Shown piece after piece: positions 55,100 to 63,957 of a DNA stretch of 64,000 bases (its first letter is position 1; each line of letters starts with the position of its first letter). Where the stretch lies: positions 24,001 through 88,000 of the forward strand of contig NC_012527.1 of NCBI RefSeq assembly GCF_000020685.1, read 5' to 3'. The notes under the pieces are model-generated. The model was not told the DNA's origin. It saw nothing but the letters and a program-made list of their open reading frames with translations, and ran no database searches. The position numbers were made by a program, and so were the translations under genes. The stretch comes from Deinococcus deserti VCD115. Its GTDB lineage: Bacteria > Deinococcota > Deinococci > Deinococcales > Deinococcaceae.

Positions 55100-56317
55100 A
55101 TGATGTCATCAAACACTATGCCCGACCACGAGCACCACATAGCATCCGAGATCCAGGCGCTTCAGCAACAAATCAACACTCTGGAAGCCGACCTTCAGGC
55201 TTGCCAGCACCAGGGGATGACGCTGTTCAGCGAAGCGCCGGCACCCTACGTGCTGCTGAATTCTCAGGGCCGGATTCAGGATGTCAATCGTGCGGCCACA
55301 GGGTTGCTTGGTCGTCACCGTGAGGTTCTGCTGGGAAGACATTTCAGTCAGTTTCTGACTCCTGCGTCACAGGGATCGTTTGAACTGCTGCTCGGTCAGG
55401 CAGTTGGGCACGGACTCAGCCGCCGGGGCGAAGCGCAGCTGAATCATGCCGATGGGTCCATGTTTGATGTTCTGCTGGATCTCGACGCGGAACATATCGA
55501 CGGTGAATTTCAGCGCTTCCGCCTCGTGATCACAGACATCACCGCGTATAAGCAGGCGCATGCCGGGCTGCTGGATAATACGGCGGCTCAGCAGGAGCAG
55601 CTGGAAGTACACAGCGCCCGGATCCGTGAGCTGAACCAGGAACTCGAGCAGATCGTTACCGTTTTTATTCAGCAACTCCACCTGCCGTTGACGCGCGCCC
55701 TGAATTTTCTTGGCCTGACGCGACGTGCGCTGGGAGAGGTGGCGGACGAAGTCAACCAGCCGCTGCTGAATACGGAACGAGCCGTCCAGCAGATAATCGC
55801 CCTGATGGCGTCTATAGAACGCTTCATGCAGATGCGCTCCATGCGTGTGCGTCTGCGGTCCGTCGACCTCAACAGCGTGCTGCGTGAAGTACGGAAACAT
55901 TCCAGGCCGCTGATGGCCGACCGGAACATCGATATTACGAGCGAGCCGCTGCCGACGGTGCAGGGCGACTCCCGGGCGCTGTATCTGATTCTCGACGAGT
56001 ACATCTCAAACGCACTCAAATTCACCAAGGAGAAGGACCCCGCCCGGATTCATGTCCGTGTGCAGGAGTCCGAATCGGAGTATCACATTGGCGTGGAGGA
56101 CAATGGCGCCGGCTTTAACATGCGGCAGAAGGACCAGCTGTTCCGGCTCTTCGGCCGGCTGCATTCTTCAAAGGTCTACGAGGGCTCGGGCGTTGGTCTT
56201 ATGACGGTGCGCCGAGCCTGTATGCGCTTCGGTGGCCGGGTGTGGGCTGAAGGCAAGGTAAATCAGGGCGCGACGTTCTGGTTCGCCTGGCCCAAGCAGC
56301 CTGTTATCCGTGATTAA
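55100..56317 (+). CDS. PAS sensor kinase-like protein lacking the canonical phospho-acceptor His
   Basis: A 405-aa soluble protein: N-terminal coiled coil (res 10-40), PAS domain (42-155, APAPYVLLNSQGRIQDVNRAATGLLG), coiled coil (160-190), a dimerisation helix pair (190-260) and a C-terminal HATPase domain with N box DEYISNALKFTKEKD, G1 EDNGAGF and G2 GSGVGLMTVRRA. In the HisKA-like helix the usual x-S-H-D/E-L-R-x-P-L reads FIQQLHLPL, so Gln replaces the phospho-acceptor. A His sits three positions later instead. ATP binding looks intact but autophosphorylation at the usual place is not possible. It may be a pseudokinase, or use the other His. CheB follows on the same strand. Confidence 0.82.
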   Translation: MMSSNTMPDHEHHIASEIQALQQQINTLEADLQACQHQGMTLFSEAPAPYVLLNSQGRIQDVNRAATGLLGRHREVLLGRHFSQFLTPASQGSFELLLGQAVGHGLSRRGEAQLNHADGSMFDVLLDLDAEHIDGEFQRFRLVITDITAYKQAHAGLLDNTAAQQEQLEVHSARIRELNQELEQIVTVFIQQLHLPLTRALNFLGLTRRALGEVADEVNQPLLNTERAVQQIIALMASIERFMQMRSMRVRLRSVDLNSVLREVRKHSRPLMADRNIDITSEPLPTVQGDSRALYLILDEYISNALKFTKEKDPARIHVRVQESESEYHIGVEDNGAGFNMRQKDQLFRLFGRLHSSKVYEGSGVGLMTVRRACMRFGGRVWAEGKVNQGATFWFAWPKQPVIRD

Positions 56318-56455
56318 CGAGTACTCAGCACGCTTCCGTCAGATGAAGCCCCATCGTGGAAGCGTGCCAGCAAGCAGGGTCTTGCAACGCTGCTTCTTCA
56401 TAAAATTGATCCAGCTCAGTATTTTGCAGCGCATACGGCGGGATACTAATTCAAG

Positions 56456-57496
56456 ATGACGGACTTTCCCCTGGTGGTCATTGGGGCCTCAGCTGGTGGT
56501 GTCTCGGCCCTGATGAAACTCTGTGCCCAACTTCCCAGCTCCTTTCCGGCCGCAGTGCTGGTGGTCCAGCACGTCTCCCCGGCCCATCCCAGCATGCTCC
56601 CCAGAATCCTCAGTGCCGCTGGCACCCTGCACGCCATCCATCCCCGTGATGGCCAGACGCTGCATCCTGGAATGATCTACGTCGCTCCGCCTGACCATCA
56701 CCTGCTGGTGGATGGTGAAACCGTCCTGCTGTCCCGGGGCCCCAGAGAAAACCGCTCCCGTCCCGCCATTGACGTTCTGTTCCGCTCGGCGGCAGTCGAG
56801 GCAGGGAGCCGCGTGATCGGGGTGGTCCTGACTGGAAACCTGGATGATGGCACGTCCGGCCTTCATGTCATCAAACAGGCCGGCGGTCTGGCCGTGGTGC
56901 AGGACCCGGATGACGCAGAGTTCGCCTCGATGCCACGTAGCGCTCTGAATGCTGTGAAGGTTGACCACGTTGCGCCGCTCTCGGAACTGGGAGCGCTGCT
57001 GGCTAGCCTGGTGGATGACCGAGCCAGGAACCACAGACCTACACCGCTGGCCTCTGAGGACGTACGCCGCCTTGAAGTTGAGCTGGGGGTTGCCCGGGAA
57101 GAGCATGCCCTGAGCAAAGGGGTGACCCGGCTGGGCGCACCGTCGCCGCTGACCTGTCCGGAGTGTCACGGCACCTTGATCGAGATTCGGGAAGGCACCC
57201 TTGTGAGGTTCCGGTGCCACTCTGGTCATGCCTACACGGCAGGCACCCTGCTGACCGAAGTCAGTGAGTCGGTTGAGTCCAAGGCTTATCAGGCGTTGCG
57301 GGCACTGGGAGAAACGGTGATTCTGCTCCGGCAACTGAGCGATCAGCGCCAGAAGCAGGGCGACCCGGCGGGAGCAGAAGCATTTCTGGCGCGGGCCCGT
57401 GAGGTGGAGGCCAGCAGTGAAGGCATCCGCGCCCTGGTGCGGACAACCAGAGCCCTGAGTGTCGAGAAGGTAGAGCGGCCGGACTTCGACGGCTGA
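56456..57496 (+). CDS. CheB-type methylesterase (orphan), with C-terminal zinc-ribbon region
   Basis: The catalytic domain of chemoreceptor glutamate methylesterase (res 1-185) without the N-terminal receiver. The Ser-His-Asp triad is visible: Ser12 in GASAGGVS, His39 in VVQHVSPAH and Asp near 133 in GNLDDGTSG. The C-terminal part holds CPECHGTL...RFRCHSGHAY, a zinc-ribbon-like pair, and then a long helix. No CheR, CheA, receptor or flagellar gene lies in the window, so the target is probably not classical chemotaxis. ATG 56456. The kinase-like protein upstream may form a signalling pair with it. Confidence 0.87.
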   Translation: MTDFPLVVIGASAGGVSALMKLCAQLPSSFPAAVLVVQHVSPAHPSMLPRILSAAGTLHAIHPRDGQTLHPGMIYVAPPDHHLLVDGETVLLSRGPRENRSRPAIDVLFRSAAVEAGSRVIGVVLTGNLDDGTSGLHVIKQAGGLAVVQDPDDAEFASMPRSALNAVKVDHVAPLSELGALLASLVDDRARNHRPTPLASEDVRRLEVELGVAREEHALSKGVTRLGAPSPLTCPECHGTLIEIREGTLVRFRCHSGHAYTAGTLLTEVSESVESKAYQALRALGETVILLRQLSDQRQKQGDPAGAEAFLARAREVEASSEGIRALVRTTRALSVEKVERPDFDG

Positions 57497-57986
57497 GCTG
57501 GGGCGGTGTTTTTCCGGCGTTGGACCGCGCGTCTTCGGTGACGCTCTCCATCGTTGCCTGCGCTTCCGCCCGGTAGACCTGGCACCACTTGGTCTACGCT
57601 AGGTGTTGAAGCCTCATGCCGGTTGTGTGCTGTGGTCCAGGCGATCCTATGAAAACCGTGCCCCAACCCAAGCGCTCATTGCAAGCCAGTGAATGGTCCG
57701 CAGATTGATGTTGAGCGTTGGCAGCGCAGCAGACTCCCTCCGGCGATGTGTTGACCTTTGGGATGCTCCCGACTTCCGCCGGGGTCAGTAGGGGTGCGCG
57801 CGATGTCAATTTGGGCGGTCCCTGCGTGTCAAGCGTGCAAAATGAAGATGGCTGCATGTGAGGTAAAATCTGGACCACCGACCCGAAGAAGCGTAATTCA
57901 GCAGTTCAGTTTGCGGTTCCTGGTATCACCGTCGTGCCCATGCCGTTCCCGAAGCTTTTCCGATGGCAAGCAGCAAGGAGGGTTTT
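57497..57986. other. Intergenic region, nothing certain
   Basis: About 490 bases without a recognised gene. The last 15 bases hold the strong ribosome site for the DsrE-like gene. Confidence 0.35.
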
Positions 57987-58349
57987 ATGGCGAAGCTCCT
58001 GGTCCACGTTACCTGCGGTCCCAATGATCCCACGCGCGCAGCGCTTGCTTTTCTCGTTGCGCGTACTGCGCAGGAGGAAGGCCACCCGGTCACGCTCTTC
58101 CTGGCCGGTGACGCCGTACACCTCCTTCGCCCTGCAACTCTGGATGCCCTGCAGGGCCTGGGGACCGGCAGGCTCCGTGAACATTACGACGCGCTCAGGG
58201 CCGGATCCGCGCAGTTTTACCTGTCGGGAATGTCCAGTGCTGCGCGCGGTCTGGCGGTCAGCGACCTGGTGCAGGGTTCGTTCGAGCTTGTGAAACCTGA
58301 CGTTCTGGTTCGCCTGACGTTTGAGAACGACCGCGTCCTCTCGTACTGA
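57987..58349 (+). CDS. DsrE/DsrF-like family protein
   Basis: A 120-aa alpha/beta protein of the DsrE fold. LLVHVTCGPNDPTRAALAFLVARTAQ is the first strand-helix unit, VTLFLAGDAVHLL the second, and it ends VSDLVQGSFELVKPDVLVRLTFENDRV. Family members act in sulfur relay or as small peroxiredoxin-like proteins. The conserved catalytic Cys of sulfurtransferases is not seen; the only Cys is in VTCGPND, near the N-terminus. The start is set by AAGGAGG 6 nt before ATG 57987 rather than the earlier ATG at 57963. Exact role unknown. Confidence 0.8.
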   Translation: MAKLLVHVTCGPNDPTRAALAFLVARTAQEEGHPVTLFLAGDAVHLLRPATLDALQGLGTGRLREHYDALRAGSAQFYLSGMSSAARGLAVSDLVQGSFELVKPDVLVRLTFENDRVLSY

Positions 58350-58797
58350 ATCCGCATGAGCAGGCAGGCACGCCGGACAAGGGACGACTGCTCCGTGACG
58401 TGAGCCGGAGCGCGGTCGCTGCACTGCCCACGCTCCTGGGGAGTCCTTTGGCCTCCGGAGAGCCTCTAACGTACGCTCAGATTCAGCTGGTCTGCCCGCA
58501 TGGCCCTCAAAAAAGTCCATGTATAGGAAGATCACGTCCCCATTGAGGGAGTCGGGGTCCTGTTCCCGGTGGTGGCCCAACTGCGCGTAGCGAATCAGGC
58601 GCAGCTGCATTCAGATGGGCGCACACACCAGCGTTGAACCTGCCAGGATGCATGGTCTCCCCGACCTTGTGCCAGAGAAGAAACGCGTCCATGCTCCTGA
58701 ACCCGGACCCCGTCAGGCGTAGATACAGACCGGAGGTGTCTGACCAAGAAGCACGGCAGGATGATCAGCTGCCTGGATGGTGACGCACAATGCGGCC
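58350..58797. other. Intergenic region, nothing supported
   Basis: About 450 bases. No family-like frames, no clear hairpin and no RNA gene recognised. Confidence 0.35.
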
Positions 58798-59691
58798 ATG
58801 GAACAGCGGCAATTTGGAACGACAGGCCTCAAGGTCAGCGTGCTGGGGCTGGGGGCTGGGCAGGTGGGCGCCGAGAGCCTCAGTGAAAGCGCTGCGGGCA
58901 CCCTGCTCAATCGCGCGCTTGACGGCGGGATCACACTCGTGGACACGGCCCGGGGCTACGGCCTGAGTGAAGAACGGATCGGCCGCCATCTTGCGCACCG
59001 CCGGAACGACTTCATCCTGAGCAGCAAAGGAGGCTACGGCGTCGAGGGAGTTGAGGACTGGACGCCGCTGGTGATCCGCCGTGGAATTGAACAGGCCCTG
59101 CAACGCATGCGGGTGGACTGGATCGATATCTTTCACCTGCACTCCTGTCCCCTGGATGTCCTGAAGCAGGAGGACCTGCTCGGCGCTCTGGATGATGCCC
59201 GCGAAGCGGGTCACATCCGGGTTGCGGCGTACAGCGGCGAGAACGAGGCGCTTGCCTGGGCGGTGGACTCCGGCCGCTTCGGGTCGGTGGAAACCAGTGT
59301 CAACCTTGCAGACCAGTGGAGCCGTCACCGTGTCCTGCCGCACGCTATTGAGCGCGGGCTGGGCGTGATTGCCAAGCGCCCGATCGCCAATGCTGCGTGG
59401 CGTTTCACACAGCGCCCGGTCGGCGAGTACGCAGAGATCTACTGGGAGCGCCTGCGGACCATGGACCTTGAAGCAGTCCGTGATCAGGCCGGCCTCGAGT
59501 GGACCGGACTGGCCCTCCGGTTCAGTGCCTACGCACCGGGAGTCCACAGCGTGATCGTCGGGACCGCCAGCCTTGGGAATCTGGATCAGAACCTTCGTCT
59601 GGTCGAGCAGGGTCCTCTGCCTCTGGACGTGCTGACCTGGATCGAATCCGCGTGGTCGCAGCATGGTCAGGAGTGGCCAGGCGAGGTGTGA
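58798..59691 (+). CDS. Aldo/keto reductase
   Basis: An NAD(P)H-dependent oxidoreductase with a TIM-barrel fold, 297 aa. It has the AKR N-terminus FGTTGLKVSVLGLGAGQVG, active-site Asp/Tyr in LVDTARGYGLSEERIG, Lys in ILSSKGGYG, His in DIFHLHSCP, and a cofactor region ending VIVGTASLGNLDQNL. The substrate cannot be predicted. The frame also allows ATG 58777, 7 codons earlier; the ATG at 58798 begins exactly at the family's usual N-terminus. Monocistronic by appearance. Confidence 0.88.
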   Translation: MEQRQFGTTGLKVSVLGLGAGQVGAESLSESAAGTLLNRALDGGITLVDTARGYGLSEERIGRHLAHRRNDFILSSKGGYGVEGVEDWTPLVIRRGIEQALQRMRVDWIDIFHLHSCPLDVLKQEDLLGALDDAREAGHIRVAAYSGENEALAWAVDSGRFGSVETSVNLADQWSRHRVLPHAIERGLGVIAKRPIANAAWRFTQRPVGEYAEIYWERLRTMDLEAVRDQAGLEWTGLALRFSAYAPGVHSVIVGTASLGNLDQNLRLVEQGPLPLDVLTWIESAWSQHGQEWPGEV

Positions 59692-59752
59692 CTGGTGGGC
59701 TGACTGGGCCCGCCGTCAACCTCGCGTTGACAGGAGTTGGGCCGGTCCCGGG

Positions 59753-59763
59753 TAGAGTATGGA
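59753..59763 (+). promoter_or_regulatory. Leaderless-type -10 element (TAGAGT)
   Basis: TAGAGT (59753-59758), 5 nt, then ATG 59764. A TTGACA lies at 59727-59732, but with a 20-nt spacer, longer than usual. Confidence 0.45.
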
Positions 59764-59973
59764 ATGGACGAGCATCAGGTGCAGCCTTACGTCGAAGCCC
59801 TTCAGGAACGTGGATGCCTGGTCACCCAGCACCCTGATGGGCGGTATTCGGTGACCCTGCCAGATGGTGAAACCATCGAACCAGGAGCACCCTCGGTGCA
59901 CCCCCAGACCCCCTGGAGTGCACTGATTGAGGCCTGTAGCCGCCTGAACGTGACGGTTCCCTTTGGGGAATAA
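59764..59973 (+). CDS. Small hypothetical protein (69 aa)
   Basis: ATG 59764, placed by the TAGAGT element 5 nt upstream; a longer frame to 59737 exists. The protein (VEALQERGCLVTQHPDGRYS, then VTLPDGETIEPG) looks like a small alpha-beta domain with a beta hairpin, and it ends LNVTVPFGE. No signal peptide or membrane helix. I do not recognise a family. Probably cytoplasmic. Confidence 0.6.
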   Translation: MDEHQVQPYVEALQERGCLVTQHPDGRYSVTLPDGETIEPGAPSVHPQTPWSALIEACSRLNVTVPFGE

Positions 59974-60174
59974 TTCGGCGGCGGCCAGTTGCCTCTGACA
60001 TGGCCAGCATGGGTAGGAGCTGGTCCGAATCTGATCTGACGTGCCGGCGCTGTCGCGTGGAGTGGTCCGGCACAGCTACTGTTCCCTTCTTTTGGCAGAC
60101 GACCGGGCACACCGTTGGTCCACAGGTTGGGCAAACCAGCGGTCACCCCCTCATTCTCTGGCGCCCCGGTCGCG

Positions 60175-60477
60175 TCACTCAAAATGCTCTGTCAACCACG
60201 CGCCACCATTCAGGAACTGCACGATCCGGTCGAGCAGTTCCGCCTCACGCCCTCCGATATGTCCGTCCTGCTGGGCCCGTTGGAGCGCGGCCTGGTAGAT
60301 CTCTGCGCGCAGACTTCTGACCTCTTCCGGAGACAGGTCCAGCGCGTTACGCGTGCGGATCAGCAGACGCAGTTCCTCGTCTGTCAGCTGCCCATCGGAG
60401 ATCAGGCGCAACAACATGGCGCGCAGGGCGTCCTTGCGCGCCTGATCGGAGAGGTCATTGTTCTTGCTGGCGTTCAT
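60175..60477 (-). CDS. Small helical protein, TerB-like in appearance (100 aa)
   Basis: Starts at ATG 60477 with GGAGG 4 nt upstream. It is all-helical and highly charged, with repeating patterns LISDGQLTDEELRLLIRTRN and AQQDGHIGGREAELLDRIV. Acidic D-G-x-[LI]-x-x-x-E loops of this kind occur in TerB-type or EF-hand-like helical proteins. This is a visual resemblance only. Function unknown. It lies divergent from the 69-aa gene's far end and upstream of nothing obvious. Confidence 0.65.
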   Translation of the reverse strand: MNASKNNDLSDQARKDALRAMLLRLISDGQLTDEELRLLIRTRNALDLSPEEVRSLRAEIYQAALQRAQQDGHIGGREAELLDRIVQFLNGGAWLTEHFE

Positions 60478-60517
60478 CGGGCCTCCTGAGCCTTTTTAGC
60501 TCATGTCAGGCAGAGTC

Positions 60518-60991
60518 TCAATTCACTCCGCAGTTCATGAGTGTGCGGTAGGTCCCCTGGACGCCACGGAAGGTTCCAGCAAACCTACCGTGGGCGTCCA
60601 GCGTGCCATTCAGGTTCCCGTTGGACCCCAGACGGCCGGTCAGGCCCACACCCGTGCGTACCGCGCCCATGGAAGCAGTGATGCCCGCTCGCCCTTCCAC
60701 CGTGCTGTCGAGTGAAAGACTCAGCTGGCTGACGACCAGGGTGCGCTGGTCTTCCCGCACGGCAGCTTTTCCCTGAGCGGCAAAGACCGTGCCGTTGTTG
60801 GTAAAGCTGCCGCTGACTTCACCAGCCCTGTTGACCACCAGCGACAGCTCGGAATCAGCGCGGGTCAGGGTGCCCATGCTGCTTCCGGTACAGACCAGTC
60901 CAATTGACGCCGGAATAGACGGCACACTGTTGGCTGGAGCGCATGAGGGCAGCGCCAGAGTGAGAAGAAGGCAGGACAGCATGGGCTTCAT
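60518..60991 (-). CDS. Lipoprotein of unknown function (157 aa)
   Basis: Residues 1-17 form a lipoprotein signal with lipobox LPSC (Cys17). The mature part is rich in Ser, Gly, Thr and Val with regular alternation (RAGEVSGSFTNNGTVFAAQG, LTGRLGSNGNLNGTLDAHGR), suggesting a stack of beta strands. A Cys pair (VCTGSS near the N-terminus, MNCGVN at the C-terminus) may form a disulfide. Likely anchored in the outer or inner membrane. Family not recognised. Confidence 0.68.
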   Translation of the reverse strand: MKPMLSCLLLTLALPSCAPANSVPSIPASIGLVCTGSSMGTLTRADSELSLVVNRAGEVSGSFTNNGTVFAAQGKAAVREDQRTLVVSQLSLSLDSTVEGRAGITASMGAVRTGVGLTGRLGSNGNLNGTLDAHGRFAGTFRGVQGTYRTLMNCGVN

Positions 60992-60999
60992 TGCCTGCT

Positions 61000-61364
61000 A
61001 TTGTGGCGCACCCGCAGGCGTTTTTCTGGCTGCTCCCGGTGATGGGCTTCTTGCAACCGGGAGCATCTCAGACGTCAACACCCTGGTCAGGTGTAGAGAA
61101 TGCCGGTGGTGCGCCCTGCACGGAGATGTGACTTCAGGAACTGATCCGGTGTCCTCTGGACGGCACAAGTCGGTGCCGGGTGAGGAAGACAACCGCAGGA
61201 AGCCAATTTCTCAGCAGGGAGCCTCCCTTTGCCGAATGTCCGGCACAACATCGGGATCCGCGCGTCTTCAATCCAGCTCCTCTATTAGAAAGCAGCAAGG
61301 AATGCCTGCGATCTTCTGGTTTCACAGCGGGAGCGATGTGAGACCAGCACATGCCGTAAGGTAA
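61000..61364. other. Intergenic region before the deacetylase
   Basis: About 365 bases. A TAAGGT lies at 61357-61362, close to the possible ATGs 61365 and 61374. A small hairpin (GCTCCCGGT..ACCGGGAGC, near 61036-61064) is present. No gene supported. Confidence 0.35.
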
Positions 61365-62774
61365 ATGAGAGAGATGTTGTGGAATTATAAAGAGATGCAG
61401 TATTGCAAGGCCTTGAGGCGTCTCGCGCGCCTTCACATGACCTGGATCGTGGCACTGGGGATTGCGCTGTCTTTACCCTGGAGCACGGCGCAGGCCAGAC
61501 CTGTCGTCATGGTGTTCCACCAGGTGGGAACTGGCACGGGTCTTTCCTTATCTGTGAGTCCGGAAACCCTGAGACAACGTGTGATGACCCTGCGGTCTTT
61601 GGGGTACCGGTTTGTGACATCTACCGAAGCTGCGTCGGCGTCCCGTGCAGACCGCGTCGCTGTGATTCAGTTCGATGACGGGTTTGAGAGCGTGTATCAG
61701 CTGGCCTTTCCAGTCCTTCGGGAGTTGGGCGTGCCCGGAACAGCCTATGTGATCTGGTCACGATTGAACCAGCCGGGAAGCATGACCACCGCTCAGTTGG
61801 CCGAACTGCGGGCTGCCGGCTGGGAAATCGGGAATCACTCGCACTCGCATGCCACGCTGTCCGATCTGGCGCCCCGGGGACTGCAACGCGAACTGATGCC
61901 CCCGTCCTCACAGGCAGGTGAACGTCCGGCCCGGTGCGTGGCGTACCCCCTCAACCGTCATGATGCCCGGGTCCGTCGCGAAGCGAAACGGCAGGGGATG
62001 CAGTGCGGCGTAGCTGGCGGACCGCCCGCGTTGGGCCGCACCGATCCCATGGCCCTGCCCGCACCTGCCATCACCGCCTGGGATGACACCCTGCTCCCCC
62101 TGCGTGCGCGTTGGGGTATTGACGCCCGTGCACCCCTGCTGACCGCGGGGTTCATCTACGCGGCAGCAGACGGCCTGGGCAGTGACCATCCGCCGGTAAG
62201 TCCGCCCCTGACCTGGAACCCGGCGCACTATGAGCTGCTGGGAAACGGCGCATTCAGCGCCATGTGGCGTGGCGAACGGGAACTGCGGCTCGCGTGGCGA
62301 GAGGGAGCATGGAGTCTGAACCTCGCCGCCCGCCGCGGAGTGGGAACTTCGCAGGGACGGTACACAGGAGGCGCTGTGGCCCTCAATCTGGCCCCTTTGA
62401 CGGTCGCTGCCGGCGTGGACACCAACGGACCTCTGCTTGGCGCAGCGCTGGCACTTGGTGGATACGGCGAGGTGTGGGGCCGCACCAGTCATGTGAATGG
62501 AAGCTGGGGATGGGCCTGGGGCGGCACGCTGATTCCAGCCGACTACTGGCAGGTGACTGGAGCTCATGATCATTCCAGCACGCACCTGGGCCTGCGTGTC
62601 GCGGTGCCCTGGCAAAACAGCGAGGGCCGGCCCCTCCGCGTTGGAGGCGGCTACCGGTGGGGAGTGGACCAGGGAGCCTACGCTGAGGTCGAATATCACG
62701 TCGGCAGCTACGGCATGGCGGCGGAAGTAACGGCCACAGGCCGGTTTGGCGTGCGGTTTACGTCCGTCTGGTGA
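61365..62774 (+). CDS. Polysaccharide deacetylase fused to a beta-barrel-like C-terminal domain
   Basis: A 469-aa exported protein. Signal region: basic KALRRLARLH then MTWIVALGIALSLPWSTAQA. The NodB/CE4 deacetylase domain (about res 45-215) shows VMVFHQVG, the Asp pair in QFDDGFESV and the metal-binding NHSHSHATLS. It removes N-acetyl groups from amino sugar polymers. From about residue 255 to the end the sequence changes to Gly/Ala/aromatic alternating strands (ELRLAWREGAWSLNLAARRG, AEVEYHVGSYGMAAEV) and finishes in VRFTSVW. That looks like an outer-membrane beta-barrel, whose last residue is usually aromatic. Starts at 61365, 61374 or 61395 are possible. Confidence 0.8.
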   Translation: MREMLWNYKEMQYCKALRRLARLHMTWIVALGIALSLPWSTAQARPVVMVFHQVGTGTGLSLSVSPETLRQRVMTLRSLGYRFVTSTEAASASRADRVAVIQFDDGFESVYQLAFPVLRELGVPGTAYVIWSRLNQPGSMTTAQLAELRAAGWEIGNHSHSHATLSDLAPRGLQRELMPPSSQAGERPARCVAYPLNRHDARVRREAKRQGMQCGVAGGPPALGRTDPMALPAPAITAWDDTLLPLRARWGIDARAPLLTAGFIYAAADGLGSDHPPVSPPLTWNPAHYELLGNGAFSAMWRGERELRLAWREGAWSLNLAARRGVGTSQGRYTGGAVALNLAPLTVAAGVDTNGPLLGAALALGGYGEVWGRTSHVNGSWGWAWGGTLIPADYWQVTGAHDHSSTHLGLRVAVPWQNSEGRPLRVGGGYRWGVDQGAYAEVEYHVGSYGMAAEVTATGRFGVRFTSVW

Positions 62775-63226
62775 GGGGAGGCGCTTGTCATTCGCGTCGC
62801 TCTGTATCCCCACGTCAGAGAGCCACTGACTTCCCACGGACAACCAGTTAATAAGACATCAAAGTTCCGTGACCGAAGCGATGGGTGTGACTGGACGCCA
62901 CCGCAGTTCTGCGCGCCTGACCTGAGGCGCGCAGCTTTGATTTCAGCGTCCGGAAGGGGGGAAATGGATAAGCACCCCTTGGTCGCCCGGCCCTGCGGGA
63001 CGACCAACGTTCGCACGGCACTATTTTGTGATCCAAAGCAGGTCCCTGGTAGCGGTGTCATGCCTATGGTCACGCCCCCTGACCTACACACCTGGTGGCC
63101 CGGTAAAAGCAGGAGAGACGGGTCAGAATCATACTGTCCGCTTATCCAGGCGTTCTGGTCCCGGCTCTTTGCTCCTTGATGAGCGTCCTGTGTGCACGGG
63201 CGAACGAGACACCTGCCTTTTGTGAC
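62775..63226. other. Convergent intergenic region
   Basis: About 450 bases. A long imperfect hairpin, TTGGTCGcCCG...CGGGaCGACCAA, is at 62979-63007 without a T-tract. No gene supported. Confidence 0.4.
62979..63007. terminator. Hairpin between convergent genes
   Basis: TTGGTCG pairs with CGACCAA and the inner CCCG with CGGG around a short loop. No U-tract is adjacent, so it is only a possible terminator. Confidence 0.35.
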
Positions 63227-63778
63227 CTACGCGAAGTCTCCTGGAAGAAAAACCTGGCGCTCACGCGTGGTCGTCACGTAAGCGCTGCGGCCCAGGTAAA
63301 CGGCAGCTTCACCCGCGAACAGGCCCTCGGCGTCATAGTGCGCCGGGTCGAAGTGAACGTCGCTGACCCGACCGACGAACAGATCGTGGTCCCCGGTCCG
63401 CACGACATCAACCACCTCGCAGCGGTAGTGCAGATAGGCCTGCGTGACCGCCAGCGGGCTTCCGGGCAGGGTCGTGAGTCCAAGCCGGGCGAGCTTATCG
63501 AACTGCGGAGCGTCATGCAGGCTGAGCACGCCCGCTCCCTGCACCGCCTGCGCCGCCGCAAAAGGAAGAAAGTTCACGCCAAAGTGACCGCTCTGCACGA
63601 TGAGGGGATGACTTCCGCGCTCGCGCCCCACGGCCACGCCGTAGAGAGGAGGATCCGCACTTAAGGCGGTGTGCCACCCCACGCTGAGGACGTTGCGCGT
63701 TCCGGAATGCTCGGCGGTCACCAGAGCGACGGTGCCTGGGTAGTAGCCGAAGAAGCGGGCGGTTCTGGCGCTGAGCAT
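63227..63778 (-). CDS. Flavin-reductase-like (FMN-binding split-barrel) protein
   Basis: A 183-aa protein of the flavin reductase-like domain family. Strand pattern GTVALVTAEHSGTRNVLSVGW and LSADPPLYGVAVGRERGSHPLI surrounds the FMN phosphate site. HFGVNFLPFAAAQAV and the later HYRCEVVDVVRTGDHDLFVGRVSDV are family landmarks. Such proteins bind FMN and reduce flavins or act as small oxidoreductases; the partner is unknown. A TATTCT element 7 nt before ATG 63778 supports the start. Confidence 0.85.
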   Translation of the reverse strand: MLSARTARFFGYYPGTVALVTAEHSGTRNVLSVGWHTALSADPPLYGVAVGRERGSHPLIVQSGHFGVNFLPFAAAQAVQGAGVLSLHDAPQFDKLARLGLTTLPGSPLAVTQAYLHYRCEVVDVVRTGDHDLFVGRVSDVHFDPAHYDAEGLFAGEAAVYLGRSAYVTTTRERQVFLPGDFA

Positions 63779-63791
63779 CCCCCCGAGAATA
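63779..63791 (-). promoter_or_regulatory. Leaderless-type -10 element (TATTCT)
   Basis: On the - strand TATTCT (63791-63786), 7 nt, then ATG 63778. Confidence 0.5.
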
Positions 63792-63957
63792 GAGGAGTTG
63801 CCGCCGGGGTCTCAGGCACTCCTTGTTCATGGACCCTCCAGCGCGACAACGAGGTATTCAATACGTAAGGCCCGCGTTGCAGACCAGATACACATACGCC
63901 CTGTGCCTGGCCAGTTGCACAGCTGTTTCGTCCTGCTCGGGATCGCTGGGCTGCTGC

